Shown here one piece after another: positions 7,128 to 15,340 of a stretch of DNA of 29,533 nt. Source of the DNA: JBBDMC01 sp964441935 (GTDB taxonomy: Bacteria > Pseudomonadota > Alphaproteobacteria > Rhizobiales > Kaistiaceae); NCBI GenBank assembly GCA_964441935.1, contig CAYTXI010000019.1, forward strand, positions 1 through 29,533. Direction: 5' to 3'. Within the stretch, counting starts at the first letter, position 1, and each line of letters starts with the position of its first letter. The notes under the pieces are model-generated. The model was given only the letters and a program-made list of their open reading frames with translations. It was not told where the DNA came from and did not search any database. Position numbers and translations under genes: made by a program.

Positions 7128-8318
7128 TCAGGCGAACGCCGCCGCCGGAGCCGCGACCAGCCTGCGCAGCGCCGCCGCGGTCTCGCCGGCGCCCTCGGCG
7201 CTATCGATCCAGCCACCGCCGAGCACCCGCGCACCGTCGCCGTCGCTGTCATAGAGCACGCAGGCCTGGCCGGGAGCGATCCCGGATTCCTCGCAAGCGA
7301 GATCCACGGCGACCGTCCCCTCGGCCTGACGAAGCAGGGCCGGCGCCGGCGGGCGCGTCGAGCGCACCCGCGCGAATACTTCGACCCCCTCCTCCGGCAG
7401 ATTGGCAAGTGGTTCATCGCCGAGCCAGTTGACTTCACGAAGATGCAGCCGTCGCGTGGCGAGCGCCTCTTGCGGGCCGACGATGACGCGCCGCAGGACA
7501 GGGTCGAGATGCACCACGTACAACGGCTCGCCCGCGGCCACGCCGATGCCGCGGCGCTGGCCGATCGTGTAGCGGATGATGCCGTGGTGGCGGCCGAGCA
7601 CCCGCCCGTCGATGTGAACGATATCGCCAGGCTCCGCGGCGTCCGGCTTCAGGCGCTCGATGACTTCGGCATAGCGGCCGTTGGGGACGAAGCAGATGTC
7701 CTGGCTATCGTGCTTGTCGGCGACGGCGAGGCCGAGCGCGCGGGCGGCCGCCCGGGTCTCGGCTTTGGTCAGCCCGCCGAGGGGAAAGCGAATGAAGTCG
7801 AGCTGCTCCCGGGTGGTCGCGAACAGGAAATAGCTCTGGTCCCGTTCCGCATCGACCGGCCGGTAGAGCGCGCGGTGCGCGCCGTGCTGCCTGGTCATGA
7901 CGTAGTGGCCGGTGGCGAGCGTCGCGGCGCCGAGGTCGCGGGCGGTGCCGAGCAGGTCGGCGAACTTGACCGTCTGGTTGCAGGCGACGCACGGCACCGG
8001 GGTCTCGCCGGCGATGTAGCTCTCGGCGAACCCGTCGATCACCGTCTCGCGGAAACGCTGCTCATAGTCGAGCACGTAATGCGGAATGTCGAGCGCCTCG
8101 GCGACCCGGCGGGCGTCGTGAATGTCCTGGCCGGCGCAGCAGGCGCCCTTACGATGGGTCGCCGCGCCGTGGTCGTAAAGCTGCAGCGTCACACCGACGA
8201 CATCGTAGCCGGCGCGCTTCAACAGACCCGCCGCAACCGACGAATCGACCCCACCCGACATTGCGACGACGACGCGGGTCTCTTCGGGACGTCCGGGAAG
8301 GTCGAGATCTACCAGCAT
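7128..8318 (-). CDS. mnmA: tRNA-specific 2-thiouridylase MnmA
   Basis: MnmA activates U34 of tRNA-Lys, -Glu and -Gln with ATP and transfers sulfur to make 2-thiouridine. The 396-residue protein has the PP-loop MSGGVDSS (20-27), the catalytic Cys110 in PVPCVACNQTVKF, GHYV, RDQSYFLF, and the second catalytic Cys209 in DSQDICFVPNGRY. The C-terminal beta-barrel includes YTIGQRRGIG and ARVRSTRPPAPA. Length is slightly above the usual 360-390 because of an Ala-rich tail. The ATG at 8318 lies a little upstream of the PP-loop, as in relatives. It heads the minus-strand run mnmA-methyltransferase-kinase and is divergent from sciP. Confidence 0.96.
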   Translation of the reverse strand: MLVDLDLPGRPEETRVVVAMSGGVDSSVAAGLLKRAGYDVVGVTLQLYDHGAATHRKGACCAGQDIHDARRVAEALDIPHYVLDYEQRFRETVIDGFAESYIAGETPVPCVACNQTVKFADLLGTARDLGAATLATGHYVMTRQHGAHRALYRPVDAERDQSYFLFATTREQLDFIRFPLGGLTKAETRAAARALGLAVADKHDSQDICFVPNGRYAEVIERLKPDAAEPGDIVHIDGRVLGRHHGIIRYTIGQRRGIGVAAGEPLYVVHLDPVLRRVIVGPQEALATRRLHLREVNWLGDEPLANLPEEGVEVFARVRSTRPPAPALLRQAEGTVAVDLACEESGIAPGQACVLYDSDGDGARVLGGGWIDSAEGAGETAAALRRLVAAPAAAFA

Positions 8319-8500
8319 GCCGAGCCGATCGGCCTCTGCTTGTGACGGCTGAGACGAGCCGCCGCTTGGCGCCCCGCCCAGCGATGCGTTGGCCCATGAC
8401 TATAGTGGCCGCGCCCTGGCCTTCAAGGTCGAAAACCGGCTTACAATCCAAGTCTTTGCCGCCGCGCACAGACAAACCTTACCGATTTGTTTCCGGCTGC

Positions 8501-8515
8501 TTAGCCATTTTTAAA
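8501..8515 (+). promoter_or_regulatory. Possible CtrA-binding site upstream of sciP
   Basis: TTAGCCATTTTTAAA resembles the CtrA motif TTAA(CCATNNN)TTAA. The first half has one mismatch plus the preferred CCAT, and the second half is TTAA at spacing 6 or TAAA at spacing 7. It lies 55 bases before the sciP start. CtrA activates sciP in Caulobacter, which fits, but the match is imperfect. Nothing else was recognised in the rest of the mnmA-sciP gap (8319-8569). Confidence 0.35.
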
Positions 8516-8569
8516 GCAGTTCCGGCCTATCTTTGCCCGTCATGATGGTCAGGTTGAGTAGAGCGTAGA

Positions 8570-8845
8570 ATGACCGAACAGATGCGTCCGCGCGTCAAGT
8601 ACGTGATCGGACCCGACGGCAGTCCGCTGACCATCGCCGACTTGCCGCCCCGCAACACCAAACGCTGGGTCATCCGCCGCAAGGCGGAGGTCGTCGCCGC
8701 GGTGCGTGGTGGTCTCCTCAGCCTCGAGGAGGCCTGCCGCCGTTACACCCTGACGGTCGAGGAATTCCTGTCCTGGCAGCAGTCGATCGAAGAGCACGGT
8801 TTGGCCGGGCTCAGGACGACGCGGATTCAGCAATACCGGCACTAG
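8570..8845 (+). CDS. sciP: SciP-like CtrA inhibitory protein (DUF1153)
   Basis: The 91-residue protein contains YVIGPDGSPLTIADLPP, KRWVIRRKAEVVAAVRGGL and LSLEEACRRYTLTVEEFLSW, which closely matches the DUF1153/SciP family found across alphaproteobacteria. In Caulobacter, SciP is a small helix-turn-helix protein that binds with CtrA at its promoters and blocks RNA polymerase recruitment, lowering ctrA and flagellar/pilus gene expression in early cell-cycle stages. The helix-turn-helix here spans about residues 40-75. Length equals the family's. ATG 8570 was chosen; ATG 8582 is a less likely alternative. It is monocistronic and divergent from mnmA. Its target gene ctrA is at the right end of this window. 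Confidence 0.92.
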   Translation: MTEQMRPRVKYVIGPDGSPLTIADLPPRNTKRWVIRRKAEVVAAVRGGLLSLEEACRRYTLTVEEFLSWQQSIEEHGLAGLRTTRIQQYRH

Positions 8846-8846
8846 C

Positions 8847-9132
8847 CTCCCCTATCGCTGCTTCGCCCTGCAGTTCGACCGCGACCCCGCCTTCGGACAC
8901 CAGATCATCCCCCGGTAACCGCCGCCTCGACTTCACCCGCCGTGGGGTCGGGCAGCCCAACATGCAACAGGCGCACATCTTTCAGCGCCTCGTGGAGATC
9001 GCCGACGAGACCGGCTTGATGTCGGGTGTGTCGGAGATCATTGGGATCGTCGCACCGTTCAATAGGTGCAGAGGACCGGGATCACCGCATTCCGCATCGC
9101 CTCCGATATCCCCTGGTCAATGGCCAAGGTAA
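8847..9132 (+). pseudogene. Unidentified protein-coding remnant with an apparent frameshift
   Basis: The 357 bases between sciP and the hydrolase gene hold no intact gene. Two adjoining stretches read like protein in different frames. Positions 8847-8918 give LPYRCFALQFDRDPAFGHQI and then a stop. From 8917 the next frame gives NRRLDFTRRGVGQPNMQQAH and continues IFQRLVEIADETGLMSGVSE until about 9066; a stop follows at 9130. An ATG at 8962 would permit a 56-residue product, but it has no ribosome-binding site. I do not recognise the family. A chance open frame is the main alternative. Confidence 0.3.
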
Positions 9133-9202
9133 ACTTGGCGTCGCGCGCTGCCTTTCTCTTGCCAAGCCTAGACATCATGCGCTCGCCGTCCGCTGCGCTC
9201 CC

Positions 9203-9901
9203 CTACAGCTCGACCGCCACACCGCGCTCCGGCACCAGCACCTTCGCCTCGGCTTCGCCCATCTCGGCGATGAACTTGTCGGCGGTCTGGTCGATGATCG
9301 GGAAGGTCCCGTAGTGGCATGGGATGACGGTCTCGAAATCGTAGAAACGCCGGCACGCCATCGCCGCCAGCTTCGCCCCCATGGTGAAGCGGTCGCCAAT
9401 CGGCACGATGCCGATCTTCGGCTGATAGATTTCGTTGATCAGCGCCATGTCGGAGAAGATGTCGGTGTCGCCCATGTGGATCAGCGTCTTTTCGCCGGAG
9501 GCGTTAATGACGATGCCGCACGGGTTGCCGAGGTAGATCGGCGGCATGCCTTCCGCGACGCTCGCCGAGGAATGGCGGGCGTCGACGAACGACGCAGTGA
9601 ACGCGCCGAAATCGACCGTGCCGCCGTGGTTACCCGGGCTATAGTTCTCCACGCCGCGCGCCGCGTAGTGGTGGCAGATCTCCCAATTGGCTATGAGCAG
9701 TGCACCGGTCGCCTTGCAGATCTCGAGGGTCGAGCCGAGATGGTCGTCGTGGCCGTGGGTGAGCACGACGTGGGTGGCCCCCTTGTATGCGGCCTTGATG
9801 TCGCCGTGATAGGTCCCGTTCTCCAGGAACGGATCGATCATGATCGCCGCATCGGCGATGTCGACGCGAAAGGCCGAATGGCCGAACCATGTGAGTTTCA
9901 T
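9203..9901 (-). CDS. UPF0173-family metal-dependent hydrolase (metallo-beta-lactamase fold)
   Basis: The 232-residue protein starts MKLTWFGHSAFRVD and has the metal-binding signature THGHDDH (residues 48-54, giving HxHxDH). Further ligands are likely in HMGDTDIF and IPCHYGTFPI. Length and motif order match the UPF0173 (YtkL-like) branch of the metallo-beta-lactamase fold, whose substrate is not established. No signal peptide is present. A strong GGGGAGGAAC ribosome-binding site precedes ATG 9901. The gene is divergent from ruvX with a 72-bp gap. Confidence 0.92.
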   Translation of the reverse strand: MKLTWFGHSAFRVDIADAAIMIDPFLENGTYHGDIKAAYKGATHVVLTHGHDDHLGSTLEICKATGALLIANWEICHHYAARGVENYSPGNHGGTVDFGAFTASFVDARHSSASVAEGMPPIYLGNPCGIVINASGEKTLIHMGDTDIFSDMALINEIYQPKIGIVPIGDRFTMGAKLAAMACRRFYDFETVIPCHYGTFPIIDQTADKFIAEMGEAEAKVLVPERGVAVEL

Positions 9902-9973
9902 TCGCTGTTCCTCCCCTTTGATCAGGCGATGGCCGCTTCCCGCCCGGCCATTCGCCGCCGATAATAAAGACGC

Positions 9974-10450
9974 ATGGGCAAGTCACCACCCGGCCTTTCG
10001 ATCGAGGAATTCGCCGCGGCCCTGCCGGCCGAGACGGCCGTGATGGGCCTCGACCTCGGCACCAAAACCATCGGGCTCGCGATATCGGACGTCGGCCGCC
10101 GGATCGCCTCGCCGCTCACGACCATCCGACGGACCAGGTTCACCGCCGATGCAGCGGCCCTGCTCGCCGAGGCGACCACGTACCGGGTGGCCGGGCTGGT
10201 CATCGGCCTGCCGCTCAATATGGACGGCTCGGAAGGTCCCCGCGCCCAGGCGACGCGGGCCTTCGCCCGCAACCTTGCCGGCCGCACCGACCTGCCGATC
10301 GCCTTCTGGGATGAGCGCCTATCGACGGCGGCGGTGACCCGCACGATGATCGACGGCGACCTGAGCCGGAAGCGCCGCGGCCAGCTCGTCGACAAGGCCG
10401 CCGCCGCGTACATCCTGCAGGGTGCCCTCGACCGCATGGGGCATGCGTGA
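9974..10450 (+). CDS. ruvX: Holliday junction resolvase-like RuvX/YqgF (pre-16S rRNA nuclease)
   Basis: The 158-residue RNase H-fold protein has MGLDLGTKTIGLAISD with catalytic Asp27, VIGLPLNMDGSEGPRA, FWDERLSTAAV with acidic Glu114, and LVDKAAAAYILQGALD with Asp140. These are the conserved YqgF motifs. In E. coli the protein processes the 16S rRNA 5' end; it was first proposed as a Holliday junction resolvase. The N-terminal 20 residues before the fold are longer than in enteric homologues. After it, 10451-10603 holds only a short GC-rich inverted repeat without a T-run, and no recognisable gene before the convergent aidB-type gene. Confidence 0.93.
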   Translation: MGKSPPGLSIEEFAAALPAETAVMGLDLGTKTIGLAISDVGRRIASPLTTIRRTRFTADAAALLAEATTYRVAGLVIGLPLNMDGSEGPRAQATRAFARNLAGRTDLPIAFWDERLSTAAVTRTMIDGDLSRKRRGQLVDKAAAAYILQGALDRMGHA

Positions 10451-10603
10451 TGGCAGGAATTACCGACGAACCCCATCGCATGATCAGGAGGACACGTCCG
10501 GACGCAGCCGCAACATCATCCGAGCAGAGCCGCGAACGATCCCGGCCTCCGCCGGGCATGATGGCCACAGACGATTGCCGCTCCGGCGCCGCTACCCCTG
10601 CCC

Positions 10604-12244
10604 CTACCCCTCCGGGCAGATGTACTTGACGAAGGCCTTGGCGTCGAAGCGCGAGTCGAGCATGCCGTAGGTCGAGCGCCACGGCTTGCCAAGGCGCGTT
10701 TCCAGAAACGCGTCGCCGACCACGGCTGGGAAGCGGCGGCGGAGCGCCGAGGCGGCGACCGTCATCGCCAGCTGCTCGGTGAGGATGCGCGCCGAGCCTT
10801 CGTCGGCAAGCGCCACGGCCGTGGCGGCCCTGAGAACGTTGAGCGTCGACTTCGCCGTCTCGCCGAGCGCGTCCTCGACGTTGGCGAGCACTGCTTCCAG
10901 CGGCTCCGAGTTCTTGCGCAGTACCCGCATCACATCGAGGCACATGACGTTGCCGGCGCCCTCCCAGATCGAGTTGACCGGTGCCTCGCGGTAGAGTCTC
11001 GGCAGCCGGCTCTCCTCTACGTAGCCGTTGCCGCCAAGGCACTCCATCGCCTCGCCGATCATCGGCGGCGCCACCTTGGTCACCCAGTACTTCACCGCTG
11101 GCGTCATCAGCCTGGCGAACGCCGCCTCCGCCGGGTTGTCGTTGGCGCGATCGTAGGATTCGGCCAGCCGGAAGGCGAGCGCCGCGGCCGCCACTGCGTC
11201 GAGGGCCATGTCCGCCAGCACGCGCGTCATCAGTGGCTGGTCGACCAGCAACTGCCCAAAGGCCTTGCGATGACGGCAATGGTGCGCCGCCTCGGCGAGC
11301 GCGATGCGCATCATGCCAGCCGAGGCCACCGCGCAGTCGAGGCGCGTGAGCGTCACCATGTCGATGATCGTCTGAACGCCCTCGCCCTCCTCGCCGATCA
11401 TCCATGCCGCGGCGCCTTCGAGCTCGGCCTCGGCCGTGGCGTTGGAGCGGTTACCGAGCTTGTCCTTGAGTCGCATGAGGGCCACGCCATTGCGGCTGCC
11501 GTCCGGCAGCAGCCGCGGGATCAGGAAACACGTGAGCCCCTCCGGCGCCTGAGCGAGCACCAGGAAAGCGTCGCTCGACGGCGCCGACAGGAACCATTTG
11601 TGGCCCGTGATGCGCCAGATGCCCTCGCCGACGCTTTCTGCCGTGGATGTATTGGCGGCGACGTCGCTGCCGCCCTGCTTCTCGGTCATGCCCATGCCGA
11701 GGGTCACGCCGGCCTTCTCGTTGACCGCCCGCTGCGCCGGATCGTATTTGCGCGAGCGGATCGGCGGCAGCCAGTGGGCGGCAAGCTCCGGCGCGTGAGC
11801 GAGCGCCGCTACCGACGCGTTGGTCATGGTCATCGGGCAGATGTGGCCGCATTCGACTTGCGCGGTGATATAGAGCCGCGCCGCCCGCGCCATCGCCCGT
11901 GCATCGACCTCCTCGCTGGCGGCGTCCCAGATCGAGCAGTGCAGCCCTGCGGCGACGCTCCTCCGCATCAAGGCATGGTAGGCCGGATGGAACTCGACCG
12001 TGTCGATGCGCGCCCCGCTCGCGTCGTGTGTCTTGAGGATCGGCGGGAACTGGTTGGCAATGCGTCCGAGTTCGAAGCTCTCCGGCGTGCCCCAAACGGC
12101 TCCGTGCTGGGTCAGATCGCCGATCACCGACTGTGGCAGGCCCTCGATCACCGCTTCCAGGGCGGGGTCGCTGGTGAAGAGGTTCAGGCCGGCAATCGGC
12201 GGAGCTTGATTGAAGATTCGGTGCGTGTCTGCCGCAGAAACCAA
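10604..12244 (-). CDS. AidB-type acyl-CoA dehydrogenase family flavoprotein
   Basis: The 546-residue length matches E. coli AidB (about 541) rather than ordinary acyl-CoA dehydrogenases (about 380). The N-terminus has FNQAPPIAGLNLF and GTPESFELGRIANQFPP, and FHPAYHALM follows, as in AidB. Flavin-binding segments are GMTEKQGGSDV and ITGHKWFLSAPSSDAF, with CLGGNGYVEESRLPRLYREA in the C-terminal helical domain. A further C-terminal region of about 110 residues corresponds to the part implicated in DNA binding in AidB. AidB is induced by alkylating stress in E. coli; its physiological substrate is unclear. The start is TTG at 12244 with GGAGGGGG upstream. It is divergent from pyrB. Confidence 0.87.
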   Translation of the reverse strand: MVSAADTHRIFNQAPPIAGLNLFTSDPALEAVIEGLPQSVIGDLTQHGAVWGTPESFELGRIANQFPPILKTHDASGARIDTVEFHPAYHALMRRSVAAGLHCSIWDAASEEVDARAMARAARLYITAQVECGHICPMTMTNASVAALAHAPELAAHWLPPIRSRKYDPAQRAVNEKAGVTLGMGMTEKQGGSDVAANTSTAESVGEGIWRITGHKWFLSAPSSDAFLVLAQAPEGLTCFLIPRLLPDGSRNGVALMRLKDKLGNRSNATAEAELEGAAAWMIGEEGEGVQTIIDMVTLTRLDCAVASAGMMRIALAEAAHHCRHRKAFGQLLVDQPLMTRVLADMALDAVAAAALAFRLAESYDRANDNPAEAAFARLMTPAVKYWVTKVAPPMIGEAMECLGGNGYVEESRLPRLYREAPVNSIWEGAGNVMCLDVMRVLRKNSEPLEAVLANVEDALGETAKSTLNVLRAATAVALADEGSARILTEQLAMTVAASALRRRFPAVVGDAFLETRLGKPWRSTYGMLDSRFDAKAFVKYICPEG

Positions 12245-12258
12245 GTTGCCCCCTCCGC

Positions 12259-12278
12259 CCGCCGCGGCACCGCGGCGG
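12259..12278. repeat. Perfect inverted repeat between the aidB-type gene and pyrB
   Basis: CCGCCGCGG and CCGCGGCGG flank a two-base centre (CA), giving a perfect 9-bp dyad in the 113-bp divergent intergenic region. It lies directly upstream of the minus-strand TTG start. It could be an operator or an mRNA hairpin in the 5' leader. GC-rich DNA produces such dyads more often than balanced DNA does, so function is uncertain. Confidence 0.5.
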
Positions 12279-12357
12279 TTACACTGTGGTTAGCCTATCA
12301 CGCGCCCGGGCGCCACACTTGCCCGCTTGCCCGACTCCGCCTATAGGCGTGGCTTTG

Positions 12358-13314
12358 ATGAATGCGCCCCCGCCCTCGTCGGCCGTGACCTTTCCACACC
12401 GGCACCTATTGGCGATCGAGGGGCTGCAACCGACGGAGATCGTCGGGCTTCTCGACCTTGCCGAGTCTGCCGTCGCCGTCAGCCGTCAAATCGAGAAGAA
12501 GAAGTCGGTCCTGCGCGGCCGCACCCAGATCAATCTCTTCTTCGAAGCCTCCACCCGCACCCAGTCTTCCTTCGAGCTCGCCGGCAAGCGGCTCGGGGCC
12601 GACGTCATGAACATGGCCGTCGGTGCCTCCTCGGTGAGCAAGGGCGAAACCGTGATCGACACCGCCATGACGTTGAACGCCATGCGCCCGGACATCCTGG
12701 TGGTTCGCCACCATGCCGCCGGCGCGGTCGAGTTGTTGTCGCAGAAAGTGTCGTGCTCCGTCATCAACGCCGGCGACGGGGCGCACGAGCACCCGACCCA
12801 GGCGCTGCTCGATGCCCTTACCATCCGCCGCCACAAGGGCGACATCGCCGGCCTAACCGTGGCGATCTGCGGCGACATCGCCCATAGCCGCGTGGCGCGC
12901 TCCAACATCCTTCTGTTGAACGCGCTCGGCGCGCGGGTGCGCGTTATCGGCCCCTCCACCCTCATCCCCGCCGGCATCGCGCGCATGGGCGTCGAGGTGT
13001 TCACCGACATGGCCGCGGGCCTCACCGGCACCGACATCGTCATGATGCTGAGATTGCAGCGCGAACGTATGGATGGCAGCTTCGTCCCTTCGGTGCGCGA
13101 GTACTTCCATTTTTTCGGCCTCGACGCGGCCAAGCTCAGGCTGGCGAAGCCGGACGCGCTGGTCATGCACCCCGGCCCCATGAACCGCGGCGTCGAGATC
13201 GACTCCGAGGTGGCCGACGGTGCCCAGAGCCTGATCCGCGAGCAGGTCGAGATGGGGGTCGCCGTCAGGATGGCGGTGCTGGAGGCGCTCGCCGCCCACC
13301 TGCCGAATGCGTGA
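12358..13314 (+). CDS. pyrB: Aspartate carbamoyltransferase catalytic chain
   Basis: PyrB joins carbamoyl phosphate and aspartate in the committed step of pyrimidine synthesis. The 318-residue chain has the carbamoyl-phosphate loop FFEASTRTQSSFELAGKRLG (STRT at 65-68), SKGE (94-97), HEHPTQALLDAL (HPTQ 145-148) and HPGPMNRG (271-278). ATG 12358 was chosen because family sequence starts soon after it; the frame is open to 12286. The N-terminus has about 12 residues more than E. coli PyrB. No regulatory pyrI is nearby. Instead the next gene encodes a dihydroorotase homologue, as in PyrB-PyrC' type complexes. The two are closely spaced and presumably co-transcribed. Confidence 0.96.
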   Translation: MNAPPPSSAVTFPHRHLLAIEGLQPTEIVGLLDLAESAVAVSRQIEKKKSVLRGRTQINLFFEASTRTQSSFELAGKRLGADVMNMAVGASSVSKGETVIDTAMTLNAMRPDILVVRHHAAGAVELLSQKVSCSVINAGDGAHEHPTQALLDALTIRRHKGDIAGLTVAICGDIAHSRVARSNILLLNALGARVRVIGPSTLIPAGIARMGVEVFTDMAAGLTGTDIVMMLRLQRERMDGSFVPSVREYFHFFGLDAAKLRLAKPDALVMHPGPMNRGVEIDSEVADGAQSLIREQVEMGVAVRMAVLEALAAHLPNA

Positions 13315-13357
13315 TGGTGCCGATGGGCAATCTCCCTTGGTCCGACTGGAGCGGAGC

Positions 13358-14674
13358 GTGAACAATCGCGCCAACGGCTCCGACCGCCCAGTCGTCTTTG
13401 AAAACGCGCGGGTGATCGATCCCTCGCGCGACCTCGACGCCATGGGTGCCGTCATCGTCGCCGACCGGCGCATCGTCGCCGCCGGACCCGAAGCGGCCGA
13501 TGCGCCGCGGCCGAGCGGCGCCGAGGTCGTCGATTGCGCTGGCGCGATCGTCGCCCCCGGCATCGTCGACATGCGCGTCTTCGTCGGCGAGCCCGGCGCC
13601 GAGCACCGCGAGACCTTCGCCTCGGCTGGCCGGGCGGCGGCCGCCGGGGGCGTCACGTCGATCGTCACCATGCCCGACACCGACCCGGTTATCGACGACA
13701 TTGCCCTGGTCGACTTCATCGGTCGGCGCGCCCGCGACGAGGCCGAGGTCCGCGTCCACCCAGCTGCGGCGCTGACCAAGGGCCTCGCTGGCCGCGAAGT
13801 CACCGAGCTCGGCCTGCTACGCGAGGCCGGCGCCGTCGCCTTCACAGACGGCCGCCGCACGGTGACCGACGCCGCCGTCATGCGCCGCGCCATGACTTAC
13901 GCCCGCGATTTCGACGCGCTGGTCATGCACCACACCGCCGACCCCGACCTCGTCGGCTCGGGCGTCATGAACGAGGGCGAGGTCGCCACCCGGCTCGGCC
14001 TCGCCGGCATCCCCAAGGAAGCCGAGATCGTCATCGTCGAGCGCGACATGCGTCTGGCCGCGCTCACCGGCTGCCGCTTTCATGTAGCAATGGTGTCGTG
14101 CGCGGAGAGCGTGGACGTGGTGCGCCGCACCAAAGAGGCGGGGTTGCGTGTTACCTGCGGCGTCTCGATCAACCACCTGACGCTGAACGAGAACGACATC
14201 GGGCCGTACCGCACGTTCTTCAAGCTGTCGCCGCCGCTGCGCTCGGAGGACGACCGCCTGGCGATGGTCGCCGGCCTCGACGACGGTACAATCGACGTGA
14301 TCGTATCGAACCACGACCCCCAGGACGTCGAGACCAAACGCCACCCCTTCGCCGAGGCCGCCGACGGCGCCGTCGGGCTGGAAACGCTGCTCGCCGCGGC
14401 CCTGCGTCTGGTTCACGCCGGCGCCGTCGATCCCCTGACGCTCTTCCGCGCGCTGTCGACCCGGCCGGCCGGACTGCTCGGCCTCGAGGTGGGCCGCCTT
14501 GCCCCCGGTGCCCCGGCCGATCTCATTGTCGTCGATCCCGACGCGCCTTGGGTTTGCGAGGCGGGGCGCCTGAGGTCTCGCTCCAAGAATACACCGTTCG
14601 ACGACGCCCGCTTTCAGGGACTGGTCAGGCGCACTCTGGTTGCCGGCCGCACCGTCTACGGCGGCGCCGGATAG
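13358..14674 (+). CDS. pyrC': Dihydroorotase-like protein lacking catalytic residues (PyrC', ATCase partner)
   Basis: The roughly 438-residue protein is a class I dihydroorotase homologue throughout, but the active site is degraded. The metal/substrate motif DxHxHxREPG reads DMRVFVGEPG: both His (positions 73 and 75) and the substrate-binding Arg (77) are replaced. The catalytic Asp of the usual TDHAPH is Asn318 (SNHDPQ). The usual TPHHL is SINHL. In Pseudomonas a catalytically dead PyrC' is needed to assemble the PyrB dodecamer; I infer the same here. GTG 13358 follows GGAGCGGAG; an alternative ATG at 13307 would overlap the pyrB stop. Automated annotation would probably label it an active dihydroorotase. 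A true pyrC should exist elsewhere. Confidence 0.85.
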   Translation: MNNRANGSDRPVVFENARVIDPSRDLDAMGAVIVADRRIVAAGPEAADAPRPSGAEVVDCAGAIVAPGIVDMRVFVGEPGAEHRETFASAGRAAAAGGVTSIVTMPDTDPVIDDIALVDFIGRRARDEAEVRVHPAAALTKGLAGREVTELGLLREAGAVAFTDGRRTVTDAAVMRRAMTYARDFDALVMHHTADPDLVGSGVMNEGEVATRLGLAGIPKEAEIVIVERDMRLAALTGCRFHVAMVSCAESVDVVRRTKEAGLRVTCGVSINHLTLNENDIGPYRTFFKLSPPLRSEDDRLAMVAGLDDGTIDVIVSNHDPQDVETKRHPFAEAADGAVGLETLLAAALRLVHAGAVDPLTLFRALSTRPAGLLGLEVGRLAPGAPADLIVVDPDAPWVCEAGRLRSRSKNTPFDDARFQGLVRRTLVAGRTVYGGAG

Positions 14675-15183
14675 CCGCCGCGGCGGTCGAACATGCCGCC
14701 CCGGCCGGCGACCTGGAACGCCTCCACGCCCCTGACCTCGCGCGCGCCCCATTTTGTGGCCGGGTTGGCCCGTGCCCATTTGGCGATCGCCGGGTGCCTG
14801 CGCGCCTGATCGAGCCCCTCCCGGTTCCCGTAGAGACCGAGCACGGTGTACTGGCTGTGATCGTTGAGGCGGCGGAGCAGGAAGTCCGCATAGAACGCGT
14901 CGATGGAGCGAACCTTCAGCGAGAACAGCTCCCGGCGGGATTCTTCGAAAGCGACGCGGTCGCTGTCCACCGCCACCATCCAGTCGGCGACAACGGTATA
15001 CCCGACCGGTCCTGGCCAGCGGCCCCGAACCTCCAACAAGGTCTCGAAAACGTCACCGGCCGCGCCGGGAAGCTCCTCCGACCACTCGAAGGTCACGCCG
15101 ACCCCGAATTGATCGAGGGACAACAGCCTCAGCCATTGCGGACCGCGACTCGGTCGGCTGTCAATGCGTCTTAGGACGTACAT
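14656..15183 (-). CDS. Hypothetical protein, 175 residues
   Basis: I do not recognise this family. The predicted protein has alternating hydrophobic and charged segments of a soluble globular protein, for example VGYTVVADWMVAVDSDRVAF and YADFLLRRLNDHSQYTVLGL. There is no signal peptide, membrane segment or obvious catalytic motif. The central part (YTVLGLYGNREGLDQARRHP) vaguely recalls dimeric alpha-beta barrel proteins, but not enough to name it. The gene is opposite in direction to its neighbours, and its 3' end overlaps the end of pyrC' by 19 bp. It is judged real from its length, its position where the plus strand has no recognisable gene, and its protein-like composition. Confidence 0.6.
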   Translation of the reverse strand: MYVLRRIDSRPSRGPQWLRLLSLDQFGVGVTFEWSEELPGAAGDVFETLLEVRGRWPGPVGYTVVADWMVAVDSDRVAFEESRRELFSLKVRSIDAFYADFLLRRLNDHSQYTVLGLYGNREGLDQARRHPAIAKWARANPATKWGAREVRGVEAFQVAGRGGMFDRRGGYPAPP

Positions 15184-15340
15184 CCATGCCTACCATCCGC
15201 GAACCCAACGGCTCCCGGGCGAGAATCGAATCCGGCGACATGATACAGCCCCGCCGCCACTGCGCTCACGCGCTCTGGTTGCCGTCCCCTGAGCGAATGA
15301 ATACGCTGCCGGTCGTTGCGTGCGGGGAGGCCGTGGTTCC

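Noticed and set aside
10215..11405. Minus-strand 396-codon frame over ruvX and the aidB-type gene
   Set aside because: Shifted-frame shadow of the aidB-type coding sequence that also runs antisense through ruvX.
13534..15174. 546-codon plus-strand open frame over pyrC'
   Set aside because: Arg-rich low-complexity translation in a shifted frame of pyrC'; no domain and it runs across the gene end.
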